From NCBI RefSeq assembly GCF_014648175.1, contig NZ_BMQP01000008.1:124001-188000 (forward strand): a DNA stretch of 64,000 bases. The letters run 5' to 3'. Below are positions 23,815 to 32,296 of this stretch, piece after piece. Both the position numbers and the translations under genes were made by a program. Under the pieces are notes generated by a model. The model worked only from the letters and a program-made list of their open reading frames with translations. It made no database searches and was not told the origin of the DNA. The DNA is from Planobispora rosea (GTDB taxonomy: Bacteria; Actinomycetota; Actinomycetes; Streptosporangiales; Streptosporangiaceae). How positions within the stretch are numbered: position 1 is the stretch's first letter; every line of letters starts with the position of its first letter.

Positions 23815-24255
23815 TCACAGCAGGTCCCTGATCCTGGCGATCGCCGCCGGCGGATCCTGGACGTCCAGCTCGCGAGTGGCCAGGGCGACCGCCTCGTACG
23901 GCATGCCGTACCGGCTGACCCTCTCCGCGCCCCGCGCGAGCAGTGCCGCGGCGCCGCGCTGATTGCCCCGTTGCAGGTGGGTGAGGCCGACGCAGATCTG
24001 CGCCAGCCCCTGCCACAGGTCCCGCTCCTGTGCGGGACCGGTCTTCCAGCGGGCCTCCAGAACCTCGTGGGCGTGGAAGGGGCGTTCCTCGCCGAGCAGA
24101 CGGCGGGCCTCCGCGAGGGCCTCCTCCGCGTCCGGCGCGTAGTCGTCGGGGACGCGCTCCACGCCCTCGGCCCCGCGCGGGAGCGGACGCCCGAACGCGT
24201 CGCGGGGGCGCTGGTTCCTGGCCTTGCCGTCGGCGTCGCGGTCCCGGGGGATCAC
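23815..24255 (-). CDS. DUF309 domain protein
   Basis: 146 residues from GTG 24255. It contains EEALAEARRLLGEERPFHAHEVLEARWKTGPAQERDLWQGLAQICVGLTHLQRGNQRGA, the DUF309 pattern (FHAHEVLE...W...ERDLWQGLAQ). Its GTG overlaps the epoxide-hydrolase stop by 4 bases, so it is the last gene of the nhaA operon. Function unknown; the His and acidic residues suggest a metal site, but none is proven. Convergent with marP. Confidence 0.85.
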   Translation of the reverse strand: MIPRDRDADGKARNQRPRDAFGRPLPRGAEGVERVPDDYAPDAEEALAEARRLLGEERPFHAHEVLEARWKTGPAQERDLWQGLAQICVGLTHLQRGNQRGAAALLARGAERVSRYGMPYEAVALATRELDVQDPPAAIARIRDLL

Positions 24256-25175
24256 CGGTCGGGCTCCGCGTCGGCGAGCCAGCCGAGCAGCTCGGTGTCG
24301 AATGTCTCGGGACGCTCCTCGTGCGGGAAGTGCCCGGCGCCCTCGATCAGCCGCCAGCGGTAGGGGGCGGTCACGTGGAAACCGGACCCCTGGGCGGTCC
24401 GCGGCAGGACGCGCCCGTCGAGGGCGCCGTGCAGCTGCAGCGTGGGCGTCTCGATCTCGGTGCGCATGAGCCTGGCGTAGCGCAGCCCGTCCGGGCGGAG
24501 CTGGGAGCGGGTGAACCAGCGGTGGTACTCCAGCGCGCAGTGGGAGACGTTGGGGATGGCGAACGCCTCCCGGTAGGTCCGGGAGACCTCCTCGCCGGGC
24601 CACCCCGGCCCCGACCACTGGTCGAGGAACCGGCCCACCTGGGCGGCGCCGTCGGCGGTCAGCCGGCGTTCGGGAAGGATCGGCAGCTGGAACCCCAGCG
24701 TGTGACCGCTGGCCCGCAGCTGGCCGAACGGATCGGACACCAGGGAGGACCGGAGCCGGAGCGGGTGCGGGGCCGAGACCGGGACCAGGCGCCGGACGAC
24801 CTTGGGGTCCAGCACGGCCATGGTCCAGGCCACCAGGCCGCCCCAGTCGTGGCCGACGACGGTGGCGCCGGTCTCGCCCAGCGCGCGGATCAGCCCCGCG
24901 GCGTCGGCGGCCAGGGCGGGCAGGTCGTAGCCGCGCGGCGGCTTGTCGCTCGCGCCGTACCCGCGCAGGTCCACGGCGACGGCGCGGTAACCCGCCGTGG
25001 ACAGGGAGACGAGCTGGTGGCGCCAGGTCCACCAGAACTGGGGGAACCCGTGCAGCAGCAGCACGAGCGGGCCCTCACCGGCCTCCACGATGTGGAAGCG
25101 GGTGCCGCGGGCGTGTACGGAGCGGTGGGTCCATGGACCTTCGATCCGGACCACGGACTCGTCGGGGCGGCTCAC
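24252..25175 (-). CDS. ephE: Alpha/beta-hydrolase, epoxide hydrolase type (EphE-like)
   Basis: 307 residues from GTG 25175, which overlaps the stop of the upstream membrane protein. The oxyanion motif is HGFPQFWWTWRHQL and the nucleophile elbow is GHDWGGLVAW (nucleophile Asp). Then come the lid with conserved Tyr/Trp, acid region GALDGR, and catalytic His near GAGHFPHEE. Asp instead of Ser at the elbow is the hallmark of epoxide hydrolases and dehalogenases. The position next to marP matches M. tuberculosis ephE (Rv3670). Cytosolic. Confidence 0.85.
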   Translation of the reverse strand: MSRPDESVVRIEGPWTHRSVHARGTRFHIVEAGEGPLVLLLHGFPQFWWTWRHQLVSLSTAGYRAVAVDLRGYGASDKPPRGYDLPALAADAAGLIRALGETGATVVGHDWGGLVAWTMAVLDPKVVRRLVPVSAPHPLRLRSSLVSDPFGQLRASGHTLGFQLPILPERRLTADGAAQVGRFLDQWSGPGWPGEEVSRTYREAFAIPNVSHCALEYHRWFTRSQLRPDGLRYARLMRTEIETPTLQLHGALDGRVLPRTAQGSGFHVTAPYRWRLIEGAGHFPHEERPETFDTELLGWLADAEPDR

Positions 25176-25660
25176 TGATCCGGTCTCACTGACTCGCGGT
25201 GCGAACCGAGCTGCCCGGCGGTGGACGGCGCGGGGACGGCGGCGACCCCGGTCTCGCTCTCGCCGCTCTTGAGGTTCTTCAGCGAGCGGAGCGTCCGCTT
25301 CATCCCGGTCAGGCCCTTGAACCGGCGGACACCGATGATGACCATGACCACGGCCAGGACCACGTAGAAGAGGGTGACGGCCAGGAAGGCCCAGACCTCC
25401 GCCCAGTCGAAGATGGCCACCAGGGCGTAGGCGATGGTGAAGGAGGCGAGGATCAGGCACAGGTGCGCGATGAACGCGGCGGCGGCGAACAGCCCGACCC
25501 CCATGCCGACCCGCTTGGCGTCGAACCTGAACTCGGCCTTGGCCAGTTCGAGCTCGGCCCGGATGAGGGCGGAGATGTGGCTGCTGGCCTCGGCGACGAG
25601 CGTGCCCAGCGACTCCTGCTGCGGTTCCGCGGCCGGGTTCGTGGCCGGATTCTGCGTCAT
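25172..25660 (-). CDS. Phage-holin-superfamily (DUF1469-type) membrane protein
   Basis: 162 residues from ATG 25660 (MTQNPATNPAAEPQQESLG). An N-terminal amphipathic helix is followed by two membrane helices at about 55-77 and 86-110, then IIGVRRFKG and a cytosolic tail. The pattern SLGTLVAEASSHISALIRAELELAKAE is typical of the actinomycete phage-holin III group, which is not a lytic holin. Rv3669 lies at this position in M. tuberculosis. Between nhaA (10-base gap) and ephE (4-base overlap) in one operon. Role unknown. Confidence 0.85.
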   Translation of the reverse strand: MTQNPATNPAAEPQQESLGTLVAEASSHISALIRAELELAKAEFRFDAKRVGMGVGLFAAAAFIAHLCLILASFTIAYALVAIFDWAEVWAFLAVTLFYVVLAVVMVIIGVRRFKGLTGMKRTLRSLKNLKSGESETGVAAVPAPSTAGQLGSHRESVRPDQ

Positions 25661-25670
25661 GAACGGTCTC

Positions 25671-26912
25671 CTATCGAGCGCGGGTGTCAACATCATCCTG
25701 CGCGTTGAGGTGTTTGCGCACGCGCACCCTGAGCAGGATCGCCGCCAGGACGGAGGCGATGAGGCTGGCCGCGAGCACGCCGGTGGTCACCGCGGACGCC
25801 CTCTCCGGATCATCGCCGAAGGCGAGGCCCCCGATGAGCAGTGACACGGTGAATCCGATGCCGGCCAGTATCGACACCGCGGCCATGTCACGCCAGTGCA
25901 GATCCTCCGACAGCTTCGCCAGGCCGAGCCGTACGGCCAGCCAGGCCCCGCCGAAGACGCCGAGGAACTTGCCGACGACCAGGCCGGCGATCACACCGAG
26001 GACGACCCGGTCGCCGGTCATCCCGCCGAGGGCGTCGGCGTCGAGCACCACTCCGGCCGACAGGAAGGCGAACGCCGGGACGGCGAAGCCCGCGGAGACG
26101 GGCCGCAGGCGGTGGTCGGCCAGTTCGGCGGGGGAGTTCTCCTCACCGGGCGCGCTGTGCACGCGGGTCATGAGGCCGAGGGCTACCCCGGCGACGGTCG
26201 CGTGAACACCGCTGATCTCGACGAGGTACCAGGCGAGGAGGGCGAGCGGGACGTAGATCCACACTCCCCGGACGCGCCGGGCCTGGAGCAGGCCGTACAG
26301 GCCGATGACCGCCGCGCCGGCCGCGAGGGCCAGGACGTTGACGTGCTCGGTGAAGAACACGGCGATGATGGTGATCGCGCCGAGGTCGTCGACCACCGCG
26401 CTCGTCAGGAGGAAGGCCCGCAGCGCCGTCGGCATCGCGCTCGCCGTCACGGCCAGGACGGCCAGGGCGAAGGCGATGTCGGTCGCCGTGGGAATGGCCC
26501 AGCCCCGGGATGACTGCGGCGCCCCCCAGCTCACCGCGAGGTAGACGAGGGCGGGGACGATCATTCCGGCGACGGCGGCGAGGACGGGGAGGGCGGCCTT
26601 GCGGAGGTTGGCGAGCTCACCGTGGACGAACTCCTCCTTGACCTCGATGCCGGCGATGAAGAAGAAGATCGCAAGCAGGCCGTTCTGTGCCCATTTGTAG
26701 AGTTCGAGGTTGAGGTGGAGGAATTCCGGGCCGACGACGGTGGTGCGCAGCGCCTCATAGGAGTCGCTTGACACGTTGGCCCACACGAGCGCGGCGACCG
26801 TGGCCAGCAACATGACGACGCCGCCGACCGTCTCGGCGCGGAGGGCTTCGGTCAGCTGGCCGGCGTATCGGGCGGTGAGCGGGAAAGGCCACTTCTCGGC
26901 GGTGCGGCGCAT
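25671..26912 (-). CDS. nhaA: Na+/H+ antiporter NhaA
   Basis: 413 residues with 11-12 membrane segments. Recognisable parts: FFFIAGIEVKEEFVHGELANLRKAALPVLAAVAGMIVPALVYLA, WAIPTATDIAFALAVLAV and DDLGAITIIAVFF. The paired aspartates of the ion site are in VVDDLGAI, and TATDIAF belongs to the TM4 crossing. It exchanges Na+ for H+ to hold pH and salt balance. First gene of the operon with the holin-like protein, ephE and DUF309. Confidence 0.95.
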   Translation of the reverse strand: MRRTAEKWPFPLTARYAGQLTEALRAETVGGVVMLLATVAALVWANVSSDSYEALRTTVVGPEFLHLNLELYKWAQNGLLAIFFFIAGIEVKEEFVHGELANLRKAALPVLAAVAGMIVPALVYLAVSWGAPQSSRGWAIPTATDIAFALAVLAVTASAMPTALRAFLLTSAVVDDLGAITIIAVFFTEHVNVLALAAGAAVIGLYGLLQARRVRGVWIYVPLALLAWYLVEISGVHATVAGVALGLMTRVHSAPGEENSPAELADHRLRPVSAGFAVPAFAFLSAGVVLDADALGGMTGDRVVLGVIAGLVVGKFLGVFGGAWLAVRLGLAKLSEDLHWRDMAAVSILAGIGFTVSLLIGGLAFGDDPERASAVTTGVLAASLIASVLAAILLRVRVRKHLNAQDDVDTRAR

Positions 26913-27118
26913 GAAGCCTCCAGGAGTGCAGAGAGGGCCAGTTCCCCCACTGGCCGACCAGACTTCCCGGCGCGCCTTCGCATCAGTTTACCCAAACCGC
27001 CCAAAGTGATCTCATCTGGGCGCGTCGCGTCCCCCTCACCTGGACCACAGGGACGGCACGGCGGTTCCCGGCGCCGCCGTACGGCGCCGGGCCACCGGAT
27101 CTCCGAGCCGGACGGGGA

Positions 27119-29104
27119 TCAGTCCTCGCTCTTGGCGCTGGGCAGCTTCTCGGAGATGAGGTTCATCACCGTGCTGTCGGCGAGCGTGGTGACGTCACCG
27201 ATGCTGCGGTTCTCCGCCACGTCGCGCAGGAGACGCCGCATGATCTTCCCGGAGCGTGTCTTCGGCAGCTCGGGAACGACCAGGATCTGGCGGGGCTTGG
27301 CGATCGGGCCGAGCGTCTTGGCCACGTGGGCACGCAACTCGGCGGCGATGTCCTCGCCCTCCTCGGCGCTGCCGCGCAGGATGACGAACGACACGATGGC
27401 CTGGCCGGTCACCGGGTCGGTCGCGCCGACCACGGCCGCCTCGGCGACCTTCGGGTGGGAGACGAGGGCCGACTCGACCTCGGTGGTCGAGATGTTGTGG
27501 CCGGAGACGAGCATGACGTCGTCGACGCGGCCCAGCAGCCAGATGTCGCCGTCCTCGTCCCTCTTGGCGCCGTCGCCCGCGAAGTACATCCCCTCGAAGC
27601 GGGACCAGTAGGTGTCGATGTAGCGCTGGTCGTCACCCCAGATCGTACGGAGCATCGACGGCCACGGGTCACGGATCGCGAGGAAGCCGCCGCCCCCGTT
27701 GGGGACGCTCTCTCCCCGGTCGTCGACCACGTCGGCGGTGATGCCGGGCAGCGGGCGCATGGCCGCGCCGGGCTTGCCGCTGGTCACGCCGGGGAGCGGG
27801 CTGATCATGATGGCGCCGGTCTCGGTCTGCCACCAGGTGTCCACGACCGGGGTACGGCTGCCGCCGATGTTCTCGCGGTACCAGACGTAGGCCTCGGGAT
27901 TGATCGGCTCACCGACGCTGCCCAGGATCCGCAGGGACGACATGTCGTACTTGGCGGGGATGTCGTCTCCCCACTTCATGAACGTGCGGATCGCCGTCGG
28001 CGCGGTGTAGAGGATCGTGACCTTGTACTTCTGCACGATCTCCCAGAACCGGCCGCGGTGCGGGGTGTCCGGGGTGCCCTCGTAGATGACGCTGGTGGCG
28101 CCGTTGGCGAGCGGGCCGTACACGATGTAGGAGTGACCGGTCACCCAGCCGATGTCGGCGGTGCACCAGTAGATGTCGGTCTCGGGCTTGAGGTCGAAGA
28201 CCGCGTGGTGGGTGTAGGCGGTCTGGGTCAGGTAGCCGCCGGTGGTGTGCAGGATGCCCTTGGGCTTACCCGTGGTGCCGCTGGTGTAGAGGATGTAGAG
28301 CGGGTGCTCGGCGTCGTGCGGGACCGGGGTGTGCTCCCCGCTCTGGCGCTCCACCAGGTCGTGCCACCAGACGTCCTTGTCGCTCCAGCCGACGTCCTGG
28401 CCGGTCCGGCGGACCACGAGCACGCGCTCGATCCCCGGGCACTCCTTGACCGCCTCGTCCACGGTCGGCTTGAGCGCGCTCGGCGCGCCGCGCCGGTAGC
28501 CGCCGTCGGCGGTGACCACGACCTTGGCGTCGGCGTCCTTGATCCGGCCGCTGAGCGCGCTGGCGGAGAACCCGCCGAAGACCACCGAGTGGATCGCGCC
28601 GATGCGGGCGCAGGCGAGCATCGTGATCGGCAGCTCGGGGATCATCGGCATGTAGATCGCGACCCGGTCGCCCTTGCCGACGCCCAGCTCGATCAGCGCG
28701 TTCGCCGCCTTGGCGACCTCCCTCTGCAGGTCCGCATAGGTGATCGTCCGGCTGTCGCCCTCGGGCTCGCCCTCCCAGTGGTAGGCGACCTTGTCTCCGC
28801 GTCCGGCCTCGACGTGGCGGTCGACGCAGTTGTAGGCGATGTTCAGCTCACCGCCGACGAACCACTTGGCGAAGGGCGGGTTCCACTCCAGCGTGGTGTC
28901 CCACCGCTTGGACCAGCTCAGCCGGTCGGCCTGCTGCTCCCAGAAGGCGAGGCGGTCGGCCTCGGCCTCGGCGTAGGCGTTCTCGGTCACGTTCGCGGCC
29001 GCGGCGAGCTCGGCGGGAGGAGCGAACCGCCGGGTCTCGTGCAGCAGGTTCGACAGCGTCTCCTGGGTCTCACGCGGTTCGGAACCAGGGGTCTCCGGGG
29101 CCAC
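27119..29104 (-). CDS. acs: Acetyl-CoA synthetase (AMP-forming)
   Basis: 661 residues from GTG 29104 (GAAGGAG 6 bases upstream; the track frame runs further to 29446 without a good start). The AMP-binding motif [15 protein letters not shown] is followed by [10 protein letters not shown], and the C-terminal lid carries [10 protein letters not shown] with the Lys that is acetylated in family members. It activates acetate via acetyl-AMP to acetyl-CoA. It lies near nhaA/marP as acs (Rv3667) does in M. tuberculosis. Crp-cAMP is a plausible regulator by analogy only. Confidence 0.96.
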   Translation of the reverse strand: MAPETPGSEPRETQETLSNLLHETRRFAPPAELAAAANVTENAYAEAEADRLAFWEQQADRLSWSKRWDTTLEWNPPFAKWFVGGELNIAYNCVDRHVEAGRGDKVAYHWEGEPEGDSRTITYADLQREVAKAANALIELGVGKGDRVAIYMPMIPELPITMLACARIGAIHSVVFGGFSASALSGRIKDADAKVVVTADGGYRRGAPSALKPTVDEAVKECPGIERVLVVRRTGQDVGWSDKDVWWHDLVERQSGEHTPVPHDAEHPLYILYTSGTTGKPKGILHTTGGYLTQTAYTHHAVFDLKPETDIYWCTADIGWVTGHSYIVYGPLANGATSVIYEGTPDTPHRGRFWEIVQKYKVTILYTAPTAIRTFMKWGDDIPAKYDMSSLRILGSVGEPINPEAYVWYRENIGGSRTPVVDTWWQTETGAIMISPLPGVTSGKPGAAMRPLPGITADVVDDRGESVPNGGGGFLAIRDPWPSMLRTIWGDDQRYIDTYWSRFEGMYFAGDGAKRDEDGDIWLLGRVDDVMLVSGHNISTTEVESALVSHPKVAEAAVVGATDPVTGQAIVSFVILRGSAEEGEDIAAELRAHVAKTLGPIAKPRQILVVPELPKTRSGKIMRRLLRDVAENRSIGDVTTLADSTVMNLISEKLPSAKSED

Positions 29105-29433
29105 TACGCACTCCTTCTCGTACTGCTCGTCGGCTTCGGACGTGTCCCACTTCACCAGGCCACCCGTACCCGCCACAAGAGGTCTAGACAGGTCTGTACC
29201 AATCGGTGACAAGAGGGACGCGACTCCGCACCGTTCCTGACGCTGCGTAGTGACAGCGGGAGAAACGTTGCGATTCCGACACCGTAGGAAGGTAGAGGGC
29301 GTTATTCCAGGCCCGCTGGTACGGCGGTGCGCCGGATGGCCCGATGCGCTCGGTGAACGGTCCCGGGGTCGTTCTCCGGGAAGTGGCCGTGGCGGCGTCC
29401 GAGGCTTGTTAACCGGCCGGTAGGGTCGGGGCC
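29105..29433. promoter_or_regulatory. Divergent promoter region between acs and the Fic-like gene
   Basis: 329 bases without a supported ORF. TAGGGT lies 8 bases before the GTG at 29434, suggesting a leaderless start for the Fic-like gene. Upstream of acs no consensus I trust is visible. A few low-complexity stretches only. Confidence 0.45.
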
Positions 29434-30207
29434 GTGAGCGACCCATTGGCTGTCATCGCTGAGATGCCCGGAGTGCCCGAAGCGATCACCGAGGCCCGCA
29501 GGGCCGTGGACCGCCTCTACGGGCACCGCGTGCTGCGGCGCAAGAGCCCCGAGGTGTCGGCGAAGTCCGCGCTGCGCGGGGCCCGCGCGTCCGCCGCGCT
29601 CGACGGCGTGGACATCCCGCTGGAGGCCATCCCGGAGGTCACCGACCCCGTGGTGCAGGGCGCGCTGCGCGTCTCGGCGGAGCTGGGGCGGCTCGGCTCC
29701 ACCTGGCGTACGGCGCCGCGCCAGGTGCTGGCCAGGTTGCACGCGCTGGCCGCCGTCGGCCTGACCGAGGACCTCGGCCGCCCGCGGGACTCCGCCGGAG
29801 CGCCCGATCCTCTCGGACTGGGCACCCCGCCCGGCCCGGAGGAGGCCGTGGCCCGGATGGCCGGCCTGGCCGGCCTGGTGGCCGGCGGTTCCAAGGCGCC
29901 CGCGCTGGTGCTGGCCGCCATCGTGCACGCCGAGCTGGCCGTGGTGCGGCCGTTCGGCTCGGCGGACGGGATCGTCGCCAGGGCCGCGGAGCGGTTGACG
30001 CTGGTGGAGTTCGGCCTGGACCCGAAGTCTCTGGCCGCGGTGGAGCTGGGGCACCTGGAGCTCGGGCCGGCCTATGCGGAGAGCCTGCGCGCCTATTTGA
30101 CCGGGACCTCCGACGGTGTGGCGGCGTGGGTACGCCACTGCGCCGCGGCGGTCGTCCTGGGCGTCCGGGAGGCCACGGCGATCTGCGAGGCCATGCAGCG
30201 CGGCTGA
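29434..30207 (+). CDS. Fic-like helical protein with degenerate active site
   Basis: 257 residues, mostly helical. The motif [24 protein letters not shown] stands where Fic AMP-transferases have HxFxxxHPFxDGNGR; the core His of HPF is Arg and the GNGR turn is changed to SADGIVAR, so AMP transfer is unlikely. In streptomycetes a gene at this place next to ssd has been called morphological-differentiation-associated or oxidoreductase. The fold call is by eye. It begins with GTG and a TAGGGT box, no Shine-Dalgarno, divergent from acs. Confidence 0.6.
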   Translation: MSDPLAVIAEMPGVPEAITEARRAVDRLYGHRVLRRKSPEVSAKSALRGARASAALDGVDIPLEAIPEVTDPVVQGALRVSAELGRLGSTWRTAPRQVLARLHALAAVGLTEDLGRPRDSAGAPDPLGLGTPPGPEEAVARMAGLAGLVAGGSKAPALVLAAIVHAELAVVRPFGSADGIVARAAERLTLVEFGLDPKSLAAVELGHLELGPAYAESLRAYLTGTSDGVAAWVRHCAAAVVLGVREATAICEAMQRG

Positions 30208-30229
30208 CCGGCCGGTCACGCTCATGTAG

Positions 30230-30293
30230 GACATGGATTGCGCGGGACATGGATTGCGCGGGACGCGGATTGCGCGGGGCATGGACTGTGTGA
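30230..30293. repeat. 16-bp tandem array, four units
   Basis: GACATGGATTGCGCGG twice perfectly (30230-30261), then two diverged units. It lies just past the stop of the Fic-like gene. The four units span 64 bp. Confidence 0.75.
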
Positions 30294-30462
30294 GCTGCGG
30301 ACCACGTGGAACGTAGACCGCGCGGGATGTGGATCATGCGGGGTGCGGGCCGCAGGGAACGTGTGGCGGAACGTGCGGAGTGTGCGGCGGCACGTGCAGA
30401 ACGTGCGACGGAACGTGCGGTCACCGGTGGGCGGAATTACGGACGTCCTGAAGGCGAAGCAG

Positions 30463-30488
30463 ACGGCGCCCCTGAGACGGGGCGCCGT
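30463..30488 (+). terminator. GC-rich hairpin terminator
   Basis: ACGGCGCCCC and its exact complement flank TGAGAC. It lies 256 bases after the Fic-like gene and may end that transcript or a short non-coding one. Confidence 0.7.
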
Positions 30489-30783
30489 CGCCAGCACGCC
30501 ACATCGGGTTACCAAGCGTGCACCTGTAATCGTCGGAGCGGGTCAAGCCCGTCTCGACGCGCCTCCCGCGGCTGGTCGCGCGTGGGTGCCCGATGGACGT
30601 GCCCGGACACATCGTCCGTGCAACCTTTGTACGACGAATCCGGGCTGATGGGAACCCCTGGAACCAAGACCTTTACGGATCCGGGGACATTCCTCAACGA
30701 ACTACCATGAACCTTCCATACCTCATGAACATTGCCCGATCTGCTGATCATGAGCGATCCGGAGGCGTCCGGACAGGCGAAAC

Positions 30784-30802
30784 CGATCACTATAAGTGAT
30801 CG
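30784..30802. promoter_or_regulatory. 19-bp perfect palindrome, operator-like
   Basis: CGATCACT-ATA-AGTGATCG, with an AT-rich centre in GC-rich surroundings and no following T-run. It is about 450 bases before the ssd start. Its form suits a dimeric repressor; the regulator is unknown. Confidence 0.4.
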
Positions 30803-31137
30803 ATAAGGGGCCGCTTCGAGGGTCCGAATCAGGGTTCAGTGATCAGATTGTCACATGGAAAACGGTAGAAAACGGAGATTCCTCCTCGACGTGCCGCAAG
30901 TCGATGAGGCAGCATACGGATGTATCTCCATGAAGACGGGGGCGTCGCGCATGGCTGGTTTTGCCGGTCCCTTGCCACACCCTGTCCGATTGTTGAAAGC
31001 TTTTCCCTGAAACGGGACCGGCTCTACCCCCCCGGAGCCGGACCGTTCGGCGGCCCCCGCTATCCCCCCCAGCGGGGGTCGCCCCTTTTCCCGGGTCTCC
31101 GGATGCCTCCGGATTTCCAAGCGTGTCCGGAGGCGCG

Positions 31138-31146
31138 TTATCCACA
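31138..31146 (+). other. TTATCCACA box (perfect DnaA-box consensus)
   Basis: A perfect match to the E. coli DnaA box, about 100 bases before ssd. Two more lie at 35422 and 35453 in the same operon region. One box alone is weak evidence of DnaA binding. Confidence 0.45.
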
Positions 31147-31249
31147 GGCGGGTCCGGCCACGCCGCCGATCCACAGAACGCCGTTCAGAACCACGGCCGA
31201 GGCGGTTACCCCGGCACGTTGGGGCTTCCCACGTTTCAGGGAGGCACTC

Positions 31250-32296
31250 TTGGACCGCCCCTTGGCCATCACCGATGACCACGACCTCCTCGACGATCTG
31301 CTCCGCATCGCCGCGGCCGCCGGCACGGAGCTCAATGTGGCCCACGTGCCCGCGCACGCCCGGCCCTACTGGGCCCACGCCCCGATGGTCGTCGTCGGCA
31401 GCGACACGGCCGACGCCCTGGCGGCCACCGGGCCGCCGTCCCGCTCGCGCGTCATGCTCGTCACCCGGACTCCCGGTGATCCCGACACCTGGCGCAAATG
31501 CGTCGCGGTCGGAGCCCAGGCCGTCCTGGAACTGCCCTCCGCCGAACGGCGGCTGGTCGACGAGTTCGCCGATGTCGTGGAGCCCGCGACGAAGGACGGA
31601 CTCGTCCTCTGCGTCGTGGGCGGGCGGGGCGGAGCCGGCGCCAGCGTTCTCGCCGCCTCGCTCGCGCTGACCGCCTCCCGCAGGGAGCTGCGCACCCTCC
31701 TCGTCGACGCTGATCCGCTCGGCGGCGGCATCGATCTCCTGCTCGGTCAGGAGGAGACCGAGGGGGCGCGCTGGGCGGATCTGGTCGCCCGGGCGGGCAG
31801 AGTCAGTTTCACCGCCCTCCAGGCGGCGCTTCCCAGCGTCTCCGGGCTGGCCCTGCTCTCCTTCCACCGAGGAGAGGCCGGAGCCATCCCGGCCGAGGCG
31901 ATGCGTTCGGTGCTCGACGCGGGACAACGAGGCTTCGACCTGGTGGTCGTCGACCTGCCCCGACGTCCCGATCCCGCCGCGGTGGAGGCCCTGGGCCGTG
32001 CCGCGACCACTCTCGTGGTCGTCACCGCCGATGTGCGCGGGGTTCTGGCCGCGGCCCAGGTGCTCACCGGGCTGAGAGAGCACACCGTTGACATCAGGGC
32101 GGCCGTCCGCAGCGGCGCCCTGGCCGATGACGTGGTCAGCACCTCCCTCGCCGTGCCGTGCGCCGGAAGCCTGCCCGACCAGCCGCGGCTGACGTCCGTC
32201 CTGAACCGCGGTGACATCCCCCCGCTCGGCCCCCGCACCCCTCTCGGCAGATTCTGCGGAGCCTTCCTGGACTCCCTGGTCGGAGCGGAAAGGTGA
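31250..32296 (+). CDS. ssd: Septum-site-determining protein Ssd / CpaE-like ATPase of the Tad system
   Basis: 348 residues from TTG 31250 with GAGG 5 bases upstream; the frame is open to 30920 but that part is Pro-rich and unlikely. A receiver-like N-terminal part (about 1-125) precedes a MinD/CpaE ATPase with deviant P-loop GGRGGAGASVLAASLAL (about 134-150), switch LLVDADPLGGGIDLLLG and Walker-B DLVVVDLP. In mycobacteria Ssd affects division; in tad loci it positions the secretion machine. First gene of the operon, stop overlapping tadA (GTGA). Confidence 0.88.
   Translation: MDRPLAITDDHDLLDDLLRIAAAAGTELNVAHVPAHARPYWAHAPMVVVGSDTADALAATGPPSRSRVMLVTRTPGDPDTWRKCVAVGAQAVLELPSAERRLVDEFADVVEPATKDGLVLCVVGGRGGAGASVLAASLALTASRRELRTLLVDADPLGGGIDLLLGQEETEGARWADLVARAGRVSFTALQAALPSVSGLALLSFHRGEAGAIPAEAMRSVLDAGQRGFDLVVVDLPRRPDPAAVEALGRAATTLVVVTADVRGVLAAAQVLTGLREHTVDIRAAVRSGALADDVVSTSLAVPCAGSLPDQPRLTSVLNRGDIPPLGPRTPLGRFCGAFLDSLVGAER

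Larger units (their letters stand above)
30208..31249. other. About 1 kb gene-free region before the tad operon
   Basis: No ORF here convinces. It holds a 16-bp tandem array (30230-30293), a strong terminator (30463-30488), a 19-bp palindrome (30784-30802) and one TTATCCACA box (31138-31146). The ssd frame remains open back to 30920 but the residues look unlike a protein. The tad promoter should be in its right half. Confidence 0.6.

Noticed and set aside
27326..29209. 627-residue plus-strand ORF opposite acs
   Set aside because: Shadow of acetyl-CoA synthetase, which has complete motifs on the minus strand.
30707..30799. 30-residue ORF (MNLPYLMNIARS...) as a leader peptide
   Set aside because: No ribosome site, no regulated-structure partner behind it and the palindrome lies inside it; not supported.
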